From Bacteroidia bacterium (GTDB lineage: Bacteria > Bacteroidota > Bacteroidia > SpSt-205): a DNA stretch of 64,000 bases. The stretch is from assembly GCA_025059535.1 (NCBI GenBank), contig JANXCX010000022.1, positions 1 through 64,000 of the forward strand, written 5' to 3'. How positions within the stretch are numbered: the stretch's first letter is position 1; every line of letters begins with the position of its first letter. The notes under the pieces are model-generated. The model ran no database searches. It was given only the letters and a program-made list of their open reading frames with translations, and was not told the DNA's origin. The position numbers and the translations under genes were made by a program. This document shows positions 17,593 to 26,728 of the stretch, piece after piece.

Positions 17593-18389
17593 AGCTGGGC
17601 CGCTAAGTAGGCTGCCAGCGTGCCTTCACCGGTGGGGTAAGTATAATCTTCCAGCTGCGCCACGGGCGCAATCCCCTGTATCACATTCGTAGTGAAAACC
17701 TCCTGCGCCCTCCAAAGAGCCTCTAAGGGGTAGAGGCCTTCTTCTACTTTCAGACCGAGCTTACTGGCTAGCGCTAGTAGGACAGTGCGTAGGACGCCTT
17801 TCACACAGCCGGTCTCCAAAGCGGGCGTATAAAGGCGGACCCCGTCATAAAAGAATAGGTTGGCGCGACTGGTCTCGGCTATCGCCCCTGAGGTGGCCAG
17901 TAGAAGGGCATCGTCGGCCCTACGGCGCTGGGCATAGGCCGCGGCCTGCACATAAGCCATAGCGCTAAGCGTCTTAAAGGCCTGCCACGGTGCAGGATAC
18001 ACGCACACCGTGGGAAAAACCACTAGCCTTTGCCCTGGCCCTAAAGGAAAAGGCCAAGCTGGCCGAGGAAAAATGCCTAAATAGAGGCCAGCGGTCGTCG
18101 TAGGCGGGGCATAGGCACCCTCCCCTTGGCGAAACACTACAACTTTTACGCGCGCCGCTTCGTAAGTCTCACCATATCGCCTTATAGTCTGAAAAATAGC
18201 CTCTACTGAAAGAGGCAGGCTTAGCTCCAAAACCCTAAGGGCGTGCTCAAAGCGGGCCTGATGCAGATGGGCAAAAAGTACATGGCCACCTCGCAGGTGA
18301 AGCGTCTCAAAAAACCCATCCCCAAAAAGCAGCCCGCGGTTAGGTGGGGGGGCTTCCTGCCAGGAGTTTTCGGCAAAATGGCGCCACAT
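17547..18389 (-). CDS. Class IV (fold IV) PLP-dependent aminotransferase or lyase
   Basis: The 280-residue fold-IV enzyme has the opening 'GLLFGDGFFETLHLRGG', the PLP lysine in 'AFKTLSAMAYVQAAA', and the cofactor and specificity blocks 'GAIAETSRANLFF' and 'GCVKGVLRTVLL' followed by 'AQEVFTTNVIQGIAPV'. These features fit either 4-amino-4-deoxychorismate lyase (PabC) or a branched-chain/D-amino-acid aminotransferase; the sequence alone does not decide. Its start overlaps mqnB by 50 bp, so it is the last gene of the 22004-17547 operon. Confidence 0.85.
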   Translation of the reverse strand: MWRHFAENSWQEAPPPNRGLLFGDGFFETLHLRGGHVLFAHLHQARFEHALRVLELSLPLSVEAIFQTIRRYGETYEAARVKVVVFRQGEGAYAPPTTTAGLYLGIFPRPAWPFPLGPGQRLVVFPTVCVYPAPWQAFKTLSAMAYVQAAAYAQRRRADDALLLATSGAIAETSRANLFFYDGVRLYTPALETGCVKGVLRTVLLALASKLGLKVEEGLYPLEALWRAQEVFTTNVIQGIAPVAQLEDYTYPTGEGTLAAYLAAQLQAELSALGIGVSSW

Positions 18390-18981
18390 AGGTCTGGGCT
18401 AATTCGTGCAGCTGGGCCAAGGCCAACGCTTTCTCCCAGCGGCGCGCGCCGGCAAAATTGGAAATTACTCGCAAGGCATAAAGAGGAATGCCCTGCGCTT
18501 GGGCAAAAATGAAATAGGCCACATTCTCCTGCGTCTCTATTTGCGCCGTGGGAAATTGACGCCGCCAAAAGCGGGCCTCCCGTCGACTACCGCTCACGGT
18601 GTGGAGGGTAAGGCCTTCTACGCAGGGAAAGGGCCATTCTGGGGGTGGAGGGCTGCTTTCGTAGTAGAGCGGAAAACGGTGGCGCAGGGCTTCGGGGGTA
18701 GGCTCAAACCGACGGCCGTACCGCTTGCCTACGTCGCCCCATCGCTCGCGCTGGACATAAACCGGCTTGGACGGCGCCAGACGCCTATCATAACTCCCCG
18801 CAATCCCCAGCACTACTAAGGCGACTGGCTGAGCCTCAGCGGTGACCCAGGCCTGCCATAGCGCCTGTAGCGAAGCCAGCGCCCCTACGCCCGTAACTAA
18901 TAGGCGTAAAGGCGTTATCCCCTGAAGAGTCGTCTCTACCGCCTCCGCCTCTAGCCGGCTAGGTAGCCCTACCCAGACCAA
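18340..18981 (-). CDS. mqnB: Futalosine hydrolase-like nucleosidase
   Basis: This nucleoside-phosphorylase-fold protein of 213 residues has the family blocks 'RLLVTGVGALASL', 'LVVLGIAGSYDRRL', 'IETQENVAYFIFAQAQGIPL' (the acidic residues act in hydrolysis) and 'RVISNFAGARRWEKAL'. The pattern fits MqnB, which releases hypoxanthine from futalosine in the alternative menaquinone pathway, better than MTA/SAH nucleosidase. No other mqn gene is in the window. It overlaps the upstream phosphatase gene by 23 bp, which puts a respiratory-quinone gene under the same transcript as two redox-type PAS phosphatases. Confidence 0.75.
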   Translation of the reverse strand: MVWVGLPSRLEAEAVETTLQGITPLRLLVTGVGALASLQALWQAWVTAEAQPVALVVLGIAGSYDRRLAPSKPVYVQRERWGDVGKRYGRRFEPTPEALRHRFPLYYESSPPPPEWPFPCVEGLTLHTVSGSRREARFWRRQFPTAQIETQENVAYFIFAQAQGIPLYALRVISNFAGARRWEKALALAQLHELAQTYVAPFCRKLLAGSPPT

Positions 18982-20239
18982 TATCCGCTATCTCTAAGGC
19001 TATCACCAGGCGATCGTCAGTGGGTGGCGCGCTCCCCTGCCACTCCGCCACCGAAGCCCGCAGAACCTCCTTCTGCTCGGGCAAAGGGAGGGATTGCACA
19101 GAGGTCAGAATCTCCTGAAGGCGTCGCACGCCTAATCGCTTGCCTTCAGGGTTAAGCTGATTAGCCAGCCCATCGCTGAATAGGTACAGGCGATCACCCG
19201 GCTCAAGCGTGATGGTCCGCTCCACCACCGCCTCACCCAAGTGCTCCCCAAAACTAAAAGGATAGCGTTCTAATATCTCTACCTTGCCCGCTCGGGCAAA
19301 AAAGATTTTATTCTGAAGGGCCACATAGTTCATTTTGAGCCGGGTGCGGTCAATCACGATAATGCTTCCATCTATAGTGATGGGGTGGGCAAGGCGGTGG
19401 CGGAAGAGACGGCCTAGCCGTTCATCCAGCTCCTCTGCCAGCCGCTCAGCCCCCCATACACCTCGATCCAGCACTTGATGGCGAATCTCCTGTAGGAATA
19501 GCGCACTCACCAGCCCGCCCGTAACCCCATGCCCCACACAATCCCCAATAAAGATTAGCAGGCGGCCTTTATCCTCATGGATCCAGTAGAAGTCGCCGCT
19601 CACCATCTGAAGGGGCTCCCACAAAACGAAGTGGGAATAGCCCTGTAGGGCTGAAACGCTGTCTGACTCGCCTAGCGAGAGAAGGGCCTGCTGCAAATCC
19701 CGCGCCATTTCCAGATTCTCCAGTAGGTCCTTCTCCAAAAGGTGCCGCTCGGTACGCAGCTGCTCCTCCAGCGCTTTCTGCCGCGTAATGTCCACGCGGA
19801 TAGAGACATACCGGTACGGCCTGCCCTCCTTATCCAGTAGAGGGCCTACGGTGGCTAACACCCAATAGGCCGAGCCATCCTTACGCCGGTTCTTAATCTC
19901 GCCTTGCCAGATTTTACCCGCTTTTATAGTTTCCCACAGCGCGCGGAAGGTCTCCTTAGGCATGTCGGGATGACGCACAATATTATGGGGTTTGCCTAAA
20001 AGCTCTTCCACCAAGTAGCCCGACACCTCACAAAACTTGGGGTTAGCGTAGGTGATAATGCCTCGGGTATCGGTTTCACTGATGAGCGCAAACCGGTCTA
20101 AAATATTTTTGAGGTCCCGCTGCTCATTCTCAAGGAGGGCCGTCCTCTCCCGAAGTGAGGCTTCTTCGGCCTCGTAGTTAGCTAACTTAATGGCTAAAGT
20201 TTGGAGCAGGGCAGCAATTTCACGCTTTTCGGTTTCCAT
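18959..20239 (-). CDS. Aer-type PAS sensor fused to SpoIIE/RsbU-type PP2C phosphatase (copy 2 of tandem)
   Basis: From ATG 20239 the protein has 426 residues: an N-terminal coiled coil (about 1-50), one PAS domain (about 50-165), a linker helix, and a PPM/SpoIIE domain (about 200-425). The PAS run 'PHNIVRHPDMPKE' with 'KNRRKDGSAYWVLATVGP' closely matches the FAD-binding PAS of aerotaxis receptor Aer, so redox or oxygen sensing is inferred. Phosphatase metal residues are present in 'VSGDFYW', 'FIGDCVGHG', 'YLFSDGLANQ' and 'PTDDRLVIA'. It likely dephosphorylates a Ser on a STAS protein. No transmembrane segment is seen. It is a duplicate of its neighbour at 20269-21534. Confidence 0.9.
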   Translation of the reverse strand: METEKREIAALLQTLAIKLANYEAEEASLRERTALLENEQRDLKNILDRFALISETDTRGIITYANPKFCEVSGYLVEELLGKPHNIVRHPDMPKETFRALWETIKAGKIWQGEIKNRRKDGSAYWVLATVGPLLDKEGRPYRYVSIRVDITRQKALEEQLRTERHLLEKDLLENLEMARDLQQALLSLGESDSVSALQGYSHFVLWEPLQMVSGDFYWIHEDKGRLLIFIGDCVGHGVTGGLVSALFLQEIRHQVLDRGVWGAERLAEELDERLGRLFRHRLAHPITIDGSIIVIDRTRLKMNYVALQNKIFFARAGKVEILERYPFSFGEHLGEAVVERTITLEPGDRLYLFSDGLANQLNPEGKRLGVRRLQEILTSVQSLPLPEQKEVLRASVAEWQGSAPPTDDRLVIALEIADIGLGRAT

Positions 20240-20268
20240 AGACAATGCTCACGCAGTTTTCATGGAAA

Positions 20269-21534
20269 TTAGGGTTTTTGGGCAGGAATTTCCAGCCCAA
20301 CTACGAGGATATCATCAGACTGAGCCAGGTCGCCTTGCCAGGCGCGGAGGGTTTCGGCCAGGGTTTCGTGCTGAGCTGAGAGGGGGAGGTTTTGCAGGTC
20401 GCGCAGGTACTCTAGCCAGGCTCGGTTGCCCCAGCGTTTGCCTTGGGGGCCGCCGACCTGGTCGGCTACGCCGTCCGTGTAGAAATAGAGCCTATCGCCT
20501 GGCTCCAGGTCAACCACTACCTCCGTAGTGGCTTTTCCAAGAAGCTCGCCAAAGCTGAAGGGGTAGCTATCCAGCCGTAGGAGCGTACCCCCGCGGGCTA
20601 GCGCCGCGCGCCCACGCAGGGCCAGGTAGTATAACCGGTAGCGCGGAAGGTCCAAAAGGGCCACGACTCCATCCACAGTGATAGGCATACCCAACCGACG
20701 CCCAAAGAGCTGACCCAACCGCAAGTCTAACTCCTCGGCTAAGCGCTCGGGCGCCGTAAGCCCCTGATCCACTACTAAATGACGCAATTCTTGGATAAAT
20801 AGGGCAGAGATTAGAGCTCCCACTACCCCATGCCCCATGCTATCACCAACAAAGAGGACTAAGCGTCCGCGCGTTTCATGAAGCCAGAAAAAGTCCCCGC
20901 TGACCTCGTGAAGGGGCCGCCAAAAGACAAAATAGGGCACTAACGCCGCTTGGGGATCACTGGGCGGCTTCATAGGCGGCAGCAGAGCTCGCTGAAGGGT
21001 AGCGGCTAAGTGCAGATTTTCCTGAAGCTCAAGGGCCAGCCTATTCCGCTCCTCTCTCAGCTGAGCCTCCAAGGTTTTTAGCCGCGTAATATCTATCCGC
21101 ATAGAGACATAGCGGTAAGGACGGCCCTCCGCATCTAGTAAAGGCCCTACCGTCGCCAGTACCCAATAAGCCGAGCCGTCCTTCCGCCGATTCTTTACCT
21201 CTCCTTGCCAGATTTTGCCAGCCTTGATAGTGTCCCACAATTCCTTGAAAACTTCTTTAGGCATATCGGGATGACGTATGATATTATGCGGCCGCCCTAT
21301 AAGCTCTTCTAAGGAGTAGCCCGAGACTTCGCAGAACTTGGGATTAGCATAGGTAATAACCCCGCGCGTATCCGTCTCGCTAATGATAGCAAATTGGTCC
21401 AGAATGGCCTTGCGATCCCGAAGCTCACGCTCTAAGGCCGCTATCCGCTCCTGAAGCTCCTCGTACTGGGAGAGATTTTGCGAAAGCTGGTGAAGAAGCT
21501 GAATCAGGTCAGAGGTGGTAGCTTGCTGCATCAT
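20269..21534 (-). CDS. Aer-type PAS sensor fused to SpoIIE/RsbU-type PP2C phosphatase (copy 1 of tandem)
   Basis: The 421-residue protein has the same architecture as the next gene: coiled coil, Aer-like PAS ('PHNIIRHPDMPKE', 'KNRRKDGSAYWVLATVGP') and a SpoIIE phosphatase with metal residues in 'VSGDFFWLH', 'FVGDSMGHG', 'YFYTDGVADQ' and 'QSDDILVVG'. The PAS and linker are much more alike between the two copies than the phosphatase surfaces, which suggests one shared signal with two outputs or thresholds. It starts 8 nt after the PurE-like gene and lies 29 nt before the second copy, with no promoter element seen between them. Confidence 0.9.
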   Translation of the reverse strand: MMQQATTSDLIQLLHQLSQNLSQYEELQERIAALERELRDRKAILDQFAIISETDTRGVITYANPKFCEVSGYSLEELIGRPHNIIRHPDMPKEVFKELWDTIKAGKIWQGEVKNRRKDGSAYWVLATVGPLLDAEGRPYRYVSMRIDITRLKTLEAQLREERNRLALELQENLHLAATLQRALLPPMKPPSDPQAALVPYFVFWRPLHEVSGDFFWLHETRGRLVLFVGDSMGHGVVGALISALFIQELRHLVVDQGLTAPERLAEELDLRLGQLFGRRLGMPITVDGVVALLDLPRYRLYYLALRGRAALARGGTLLRLDSYPFSFGELLGKATTEVVVDLEPGDRLYFYTDGVADQVGGPQGKRWGNRAWLEYLRDLQNLPLSAQHETLAETLRAWQGDLAQSDDILVVGLEIPAQKP

Positions 21535-21542
21535 ATCTAACC

Positions 21543-22004
21543 CTACGAGCTAAGCTGCATAGCCCGCTTCTGGAGAAAAGCCGAAAGTAGGTCGGCGTAG
21601 CTAGGATGGCGAGCCGCCAAGGCATGAACGGCTAAAAGGATAGCCCCCTGCGCATCCCACGGACGCGTGAAAGCCACGGGATAACCACGCAAAAGGTCCA
21701 GAAGTGGCTCTAAGGCCGAGGCGGGAAAAGTCTCTGAAGGGCAGGGCGTGATAATCAGGGGGTACGCCAGGCTGCCCGAAGCCACCACGAGCGGTAAAAG
21801 GTAGGCGCTGCGCCCCGCCGCCCACACACAGACGCTTGAGCCTATGCGCTCCAGAAGCTGGCGCAAAGCCCCTAAGCCCATCGCACTGGGCAAATCCTCC
21901 TCCCGAAAGGAAATCCCCATCTGCCGAAGGCTTTCGCGCGCGGTCTCCAACGCCGCACTCTCCGCCGCCGTCTCGTAAATCAGTACCACCTCCGTTCTAC
22001 TCAC
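21543..22004 (-). CDS. PurE-like protein lacking the canonical active-site motifs
   Basis: The 153-residue protein has the size and topology of PurE (N5-CAIR mutase). 'AAGRSAYLLPLVVASGSLAYPLI' region and 'LLRGYPVAFTRPWDAQGAILLAVHALA' region match the PurE core around AGxAAHLPGVVA and the LLS-MP-G-PVA...NAALLA helix. The PurE motifs for substrate binding are absent: the N-terminal GSxSD is 'YETAAESAALE' and SAHR is 'PSAMG'. The GTG start at 22004 lies 4 nt after TAACTTTG. It leads the operon with two PAS/SpoIIE phosphatases, so a binding or sensory role is a possibility, but this is inference. Confidence 0.6.
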   Translation of the reverse strand: MSRTEVVLIYETAAESAALETARESLRQMGISFREEDLPSAMGLGALRQLLERIGSSVCVWAAGRSAYLLPLVVASGSLAYPLIITPCPSETFPASALEPLLDLLRGYPVAFTRPWDAQGAILLAVHALAARHPSYADLLSAFLQKRAMQLSS

Positions 22005-22008
22005 ATAG

Positions 22009-22016
22009 CAAAGTTA
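22009..22016 (-). promoter_or_regulatory. -7 promoter element TAACTTTG for the PurE-like/PAS-phosphatase operon
   Basis: A perfect TAnnTTTG match on the minus strand ending 4 nt before the GTG at 22004. A TTTG lies 22 nt upstream and may be the -33 element. Confidence 0.6.
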
Positions 22017-22059
22017 GCAAAATACCTTTGATTCCCTACAAAGGAGACCAGCCGCTTTT

Positions 22060-22067
22060 TATCTTTG
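22060..22067 (+). promoter_or_regulatory. -7 promoter element TATCTTTG for the giant secreted protein
   Basis: A perfect TAnnTTTG match ending 7 nt before the ATG at 22075. It is divergent from the minus promoter at 22009-22016. Confidence 0.55.
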
Positions 22068-22074
22068 TGTGGTT

Positions 22075-25000
22075 ATGTACTTAGGCCCTAAAGGTTATAG
22101 GCTTGCGGGCTTTCTTACTTTGGCTTTGGCGCAATCGGGCGGCGTATGGCGCTGGCACCACTACAGCCAGGCGGGACAAGCTTCCCCCACGGTAGGTTGG
22201 TCTCCCAGCTCTAGTCACTCGCCCCGAATCCTGCCCGGAAAGGTAGTAGCACAAGATAACCGCGTCTATATCCTCGGTACTATTGCGCACCAAAACGGAG
22301 GTGATGGCGTAGTGCTACCCAATACGCTGGTATCCCTGACGGGCGTCAATGGTGGCGATACCTCGGCTTACGTAGCCGCCTATGATGTAGACGGAAATTG
22401 GCTATGGGCCATGCACTTCCGCAGCGCCTCTGGCAGCATCACCGTGCGCGGCATAGACCTCGTCGTAGATAGAAATCACCGAGTATATGTCCTTCTGCAT
22501 GCGCGCCGCTCAGGTAGATTAGGAGCACGCTTCTACCGCTCTGGGAGTCAAGCCGATATTACTCTATCGCCCGACGAGACCTATAATTACAACAGCAGCT
22601 TTGTCATCCGCTTTCGGGTAGATGGGGCTAATCCCACCGACTGGGCCGTTCAGCGCTTCGCCTGCGCTAGCCTTCTTCCAAGCGCATGTGACAACAATGC
22701 CTTCCAAGCCAACCTCTTCCACCTCCTCCTTCAGGGGGATAATCTATGGGTCAGCGGTACTGTTGTTACCACCCAATTCCCAGGGGTTAATAATTTCCTC
22801 ACAGCTACACTCACCTCTATTACCGCACCCATTCTCCAGTTACTTTTTAGTTTAGGCAATCCGCTAAATCCCCTTGAGGTTATTCAGGCTACCCTTCTCC
22901 GCCTTGATGTAACCGATCTCCGCCTTACAGGAATTGCCACGATGCGGCGTACTCCTAATTCCTCAGTGCCCTGCTTTGGCCGGATACCTTTCTGGGATAG
23001 AGACCCCAACCCCATAGGCTGGTTCGTAGCTAAGCGCGAGGCGGGTGAAGTAGAATACAGAAAATATATCACCTCTGACGCCAATATCTCTGCTACCACC
23101 TACAATGGACTGCCCCCAAGCCTGCAAATCTTCTTTATAGACCCCCACAACCTCACCTTGATTGATAATTTAGAATTTGCCCAATTTGCGCCTAATTCAA
23201 ACGATCCGCCAGGGTTTTATCATGCAGCAGCGGTTTTCAACTCAGCTAATTCCTCTACGACGCTTTTCTGGGCCACGGTGGACACGGCCGCTTATACTTT
23301 TTCCACGACGCAGGGTAATGTAAGCCTAAGCCAAACCTCCGAGCCGCGCCTTATCCTCACCAGAGCTGAGATAGCAAGGAGCGGCCCCCTTCAGATTCAG
23401 ATTCAGCCGCCCTTAGTCTCTAGACCTGTACGCGGGCTCTACCTCAGCGCCCTAGCCTACGACCCTCTGAGCAGAGGCTGCTTAGTCAGTGGTACCCTAG
23501 AGGGTAGCACCTGGCAGCTAGAGGACCTAAGTAACGGAAGCCTTAGAACCCTGCCAGCCGCGCCTGCCCCTAATGGTGTAGGTACTTTTCTCCTGGGCGT
23601 GCGCCAGCCGCCTTCGGCTCCCTGGCGGCTGGTAGGATATAAGTTTCTCCATGGGGTGGGAAGGGTAGCGCCGCGTCAGCAGGTGCTCTCGGGCGGCCTG
23701 GCTATCATAGGTCATAATAACGCGCGGGCCTATCTCTATGGCTGGGCGCTGGATAGCCTCCTGGTAGAGCCGCGCTGGCCCGAGGGCGATAGCGCGCTTG
23801 TCCGACCCGCCCCCAATCCTACTGACCCGCCCCGCCTCTGGGTGGGCGCCTTAGACCTGTATCGCCTGTTTCCACTGCGTCCATCAGTTCATCACGTCTG
23901 CGTGCCGGATACGGTGCTTACGGGTGAGGATTTTATACTCTATGCCCCTTTGCCGGCTGAGAAAGAGGCTGAGCTGGTGTGGGTGCCTGCAGAGCCTGAG
24001 CGGCGCTTCCGAGCGAAAAATGGCTGGGCCGCCGCCACAGCCGCTCGGCTCACGCACAATCAATTAAGTAACCAACAATATCAATTCATACAACTTTCCT
24101 TAGTCGTTCCTGGGCGCCTGCCGCCGGGAGAGTACTTTCTGGCTCTGCGCGCGCCAGCCCCGATGGGGGACTATTTCGCCGATATCGTAGATACGCTCAA
24201 AATTCGGGTATTAGGCACGACGACGCCGGCCCTTCAGCGGGCTGGCTCCCTACGCTGGCGACGCGCCGTGGTCCTTTTAGCTGGCGCTCCAAGCGACCAT
24301 CCAGCCGCAAGCACAGCCCCGCTCGGCACCGACTTTTACCGCAAAGCCCGCCACTTTGCGGCTATAGAGCGGATCGCCTACCTGCCTTGGAGGGCCGCCG
24401 AGGAGGGTAAAGAGCTCCTCTATCTCTTAGAGCGTACTACCGATCCAGTCTCTGGGGATTTCTACCACCTGTATCGCTTGGATTTTAGTACAGGCCAGAT
24501 TAGGCGCCTGCGGCAGTGGCCGGCTTCCTCCAACCATCCCGACTACCGCGGCCGTAACCTTATTGCGGATCCCGTACGCGGTGAGCTCTGGACCCAAGGG
24601 GAGCGCGTCCTGTGGCGGCTCCATCCCACCGATCCCACACGCGACGAGCCCATCGTGCTCCACACGGGCACAGATCCAGCCAGCTTTTCCCCTACAGGTT
24701 ACCCGCTCCGCCATCCTGAAAGGTGGACTCATGTAGGCCTTCTCAAGTTCATAGTTACAGAAAATGGGGATTTAGTGGGTCTTGTCGGGGTAGTGGGTAC
24801 TCGCATCCGACTGGTGCGTATTGATCCCCTGCGCGACAGCGCACTCTTCGTAGCCGGAGGAGGTACTGCTACCTTATGCCCTGACGACGGTCAAGGCACT
24901 CAGGCGACTTTTACCGTATATTCACTTAGTAACCCGCCCGTAAGTGAGGGGGACACAATTTACTGGTTTGAAAGGGCTACATGTGGTACTCAAACTACCT

Positions 25001-26727
25001 GGTGGCTGCGCCGCGCCTGGCCCAATTCCCCCGACCGCAAAACCTATACGGTTCAAACCCTACAATCCTTTCCTAACAGGCCAGACTACAGGGTTTTAGC
25101 CTTTGGCCGCGTGCCTCGCCGCGGGCTTTACATAGCCACTAGTTTGACGAGCAGTACTCCTCTTTTTTATGGTATCCTCTGGTTTGACCTGGTAGAGCAG
25201 CGTCTAGATACCATCATAGGTTGTCTGGAGACACCCTGCTGCACTTATGAGCTAAGTGACTGGGTGAACGAATTTGCAATCCCTTCTTCTGGCGCCGTCC
25301 TGCGCAGTGGGGTGCTAGTATATAGTTCCACCTCTTCCTTTATTAAGGCGGCGTTGCCCGTTCAGCTAGAAAGCCAGTCTGACACGCTTGTGGCCGAAGC
25401 CCATATACTCCAGGCCTCTGCGGGAAGTTTCCAGCATGATACCCTTTTTCTCTCTCCGGCCGATTCCATGTGGCTGCGCGTGCATACCTGCGCCACGGGT
25501 CCAACCCAAGGTAAGCCTTTCTGGTACGGCCGCCTGCGCTTCCCTAATCTGACTCTCCGTCTAGTCTTTCCCTCTCAGGTATGCGAGGGGATGGTCTTTA
25601 GCGGCTTCGGCGCGCTTCAAGGTGGCCCTCTACCCCAAGAGGGTTCGTGTGAAATAGGAGGTGAGCTTATCCGCAGGATTTTTGCACAAATCCTCAGGCA
25701 GCATAATAGGGTCCGACCGCTATTAGGAGGGCTCATCCTACCCCATTACCTCTACTGGCTGAAAGCATGGGCGGCTGGACCGGAAGTTATCACGGTCGGT
25801 GGCTCCCTTGGGGCTAAGTGGGGCTGGCTTGTACCGAATGCGCCGGCTTCGGCTGAGATTTCTATCCGCCGCGGGTATCGCCTGCGTCTGCGCACCGCCC
25901 TCCAAGGCCCATGGGCCGCTCACCCGGGTTCGCTGCGCTGGATGCACCCTCATCCCTTCTTCCACCGCCTCACCTTAGGCCGCTACAATCAAGCCTCTCC
26001 CCCTTCAATTCCTCCTGACTCCCTCTGGCGCCTTCCACGCTACCCCAGCGACTCTCTAATACAGCTATGGGGACTATTACAACAACCACCGCCCCAAGAT
26101 TGCAGCTGGCCCAATTTCTTCTGCGATCCCATTTGGACTAACCTGGCGCGCGTAGAGGTGTATGAGACCAATGGTCAGCGGGTGGATAGCGCCTATGCGC
26201 TTATAGATACCCTTGGCCGCCTCTATCTTTACCGCGCGCCGGTACTTGATATCTCAGACTTTCTTGGAAATGGAGATACCCTCCACTTCTGCCAGTGCGA
26301 TCCTCATACCCCAAAGTATTTCGTCCTCCGCACGCCTAATCACCTTCCTCTTTACAGCCGCCAGCTTACCTTCCCTGCCCGGGGCGTGGGGGAGGCAGAT
26401 GTGCTAGACCTCACTGACCCCAGTTTCTTAGAAGGCCTACCTGGTCAGCACTATGCCCTCTTGGGAGATACTACAGGGCCTAGCCTCCAGATGCGCGCGG
26501 GCGCCTGGGCGGGTAACTGCGCCGACCTCTTTCAGAACTTCCTCCCCGGACCCCACCACGATAGCGGCGTAATCAATGCCGCCGATCTGGAGTTCCTCCT
26601 GCTGCGCAATGGCGTCACCACAGGCTTCTCGTGGGCTGACCTGGATGCTGATGGCCAGGTAACCGCTAACGATGCCGTTATTCTTCTAGAGAACCAGAAC
26701 CTCCTGCGCCAGAGCTACGGACCTTAG
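22075..26727 (+). CDS. Giant secreted beta-propeller-like protein with dockerin-like C-terminus
   Basis: The protein has 1550 residues from ATG 22075 (an in-frame GTG lies at 22069). The N-terminus has a signal peptide ('GFLTLALAQSGG'). The first third holds SBBP-like strands ('VYILGTIAHQNGGDGVV', 'AYVAAYDVDGNWLWAMHF'), suggesting a beta propeller. The middle has an adhesin-like segment ('VCVPDTVLTGEDFILYAPL') and a second propeller-like stretch. The C-terminus carries two Ca-binding-loop motifs, 'HDSGVINAADLEFLL' and 'DLDADGQVTANDAVILL', resembling a type I dockerin. No T9SS sorting domain is recognisable, so the surface or export route is unclear. Cys residues are scattered through the middle region. 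Confidence 0.75.
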   Translation: MYLGPKGYRLAGFLTLALAQSGGVWRWHHYSQAGQASPTVGWSPSSSHSPRILPGKVVAQDNRVYILGTIAHQNGGDGVVLPNTLVSLTGVNGGDTSAYVAAYDVDGNWLWAMHFRSASGSITVRGIDLVVDRNHRVYVLLHARRSGRLGARFYRSGSQADITLSPDETYNYNSSFVIRFRVDGANPTDWAVQRFACASLLPSACDNNAFQANLFHLLLQGDNLWVSGTVVTTQFPGVNNFLTATLTSITAPILQLLFSLGNPLNPLEVIQATLLRLDVTDLRLTGIATMRRTPNSSVPCFGRIPFWDRDPNPIGWFVAKREAGEVEYRKYITSDANISATTYNGLPPSLQIFFIDPHNLTLIDNLEFAQFAPNSNDPPGFYHAAAVFNSANSSTTLFWATVDTAAYTFSTTQGNVSLSQTSEPRLILTRAEIARSGPLQIQIQPPLVSRPVRGLYLSALAYDPLSRGCLVSGTLEGSTWQLEDLSNGSLRTLPAAPAPNGVGTFLLGVRQPPSAPWRLVGYKFLHGVGRVAPRQQVLSGGLAIIGHNNARAYLYGWALDSLLVEPRWPEGDSALVRPAPNPTDPPRLWVGALDLYRLFPLRPSVHHVCVPDTVLTGEDFILYAPLPAEKEAELVWVPAEPERRFRAKNGWAAATAARLTHNQLSNQQYQFIQLSLVVPGRLPPGEYFLALRAPAPMGDYFADIVDTLKIRVLGTTTPALQRAGSLRWRRAVVLLAGAPSDHPAASTAPLGTDFYRKARHFAAIERIAYLPWRAAEEGKELLYLLERTTDPVSGDFYHLYRLDFSTGQIRRLRQWPASSNHPDYRGRNLIADPVRGELWTQGERVLWRLHPTDPTRDEPIVLHTGTDPASFSPTGYPLRHPERWTHVGLLKFIVTENGDLVGLVGVVGTRIRLVRIDPLRDSALFVAGGGTATLCPDDGQGTQATFTVYSLSNPPVSEGDTIYWFERATCGTQTTWWLRRAWPNSPDRKTYTVQTLQSFPNRPDYRVLAFGRVPRRGLYIATSLTSSTPLFYGILWFDLVEQRLDTIIGCLETPCCTYELSDWVNEFAIPSSGAVLRSGVLVYSSTSSFIKAALPVQLESQSDTLVAEAHILQASAGSFQHDTLFLSPADSMWLRVHTCATGPTQGKPFWYGRLRFPNLTLRLVFPSQVCEGMVFSGFGALQGGPLPQEGSCEIGGELIRRIFAQILRQHNRVRPLLGGLILPHYLYWLKAWAAGPEVITVGGSLGAKWGWLVPNAPASAEISIRRGYRLRLRTALQGPWAAHPGSLRWMHPHPFFHRLTLGRYNQASPPSIPPDSLWRLPRYPSDSLIQLWGLLQQPPPQDCSWPNFFCDPIWTNLARVEVYETNGQRVDSAYALIDTLGRLYLYRAPVLDISDFLGNGDTLHFCQCDPHTPKYFVLRTPNHLPLYSRQLTFPARGVGEADVLDLTDPSFLEGLPGQHYALLGDTTGPSLQMRAGAWAGNCADLFQNFLPGPHHDSGVINAADLEFLLLRNGVTTGFSWADLDADGQVTANDAVILLENQNLLRQSYGP

Positions 26728-26728
26728 G

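Noticed and set aside
18959-21534. Tandem PAS/SpoIIE genes as an assembly duplication
   Set aside because: The two copies differ throughout at the protein level, so they are diverged paralogues and not a repeated contig piece.
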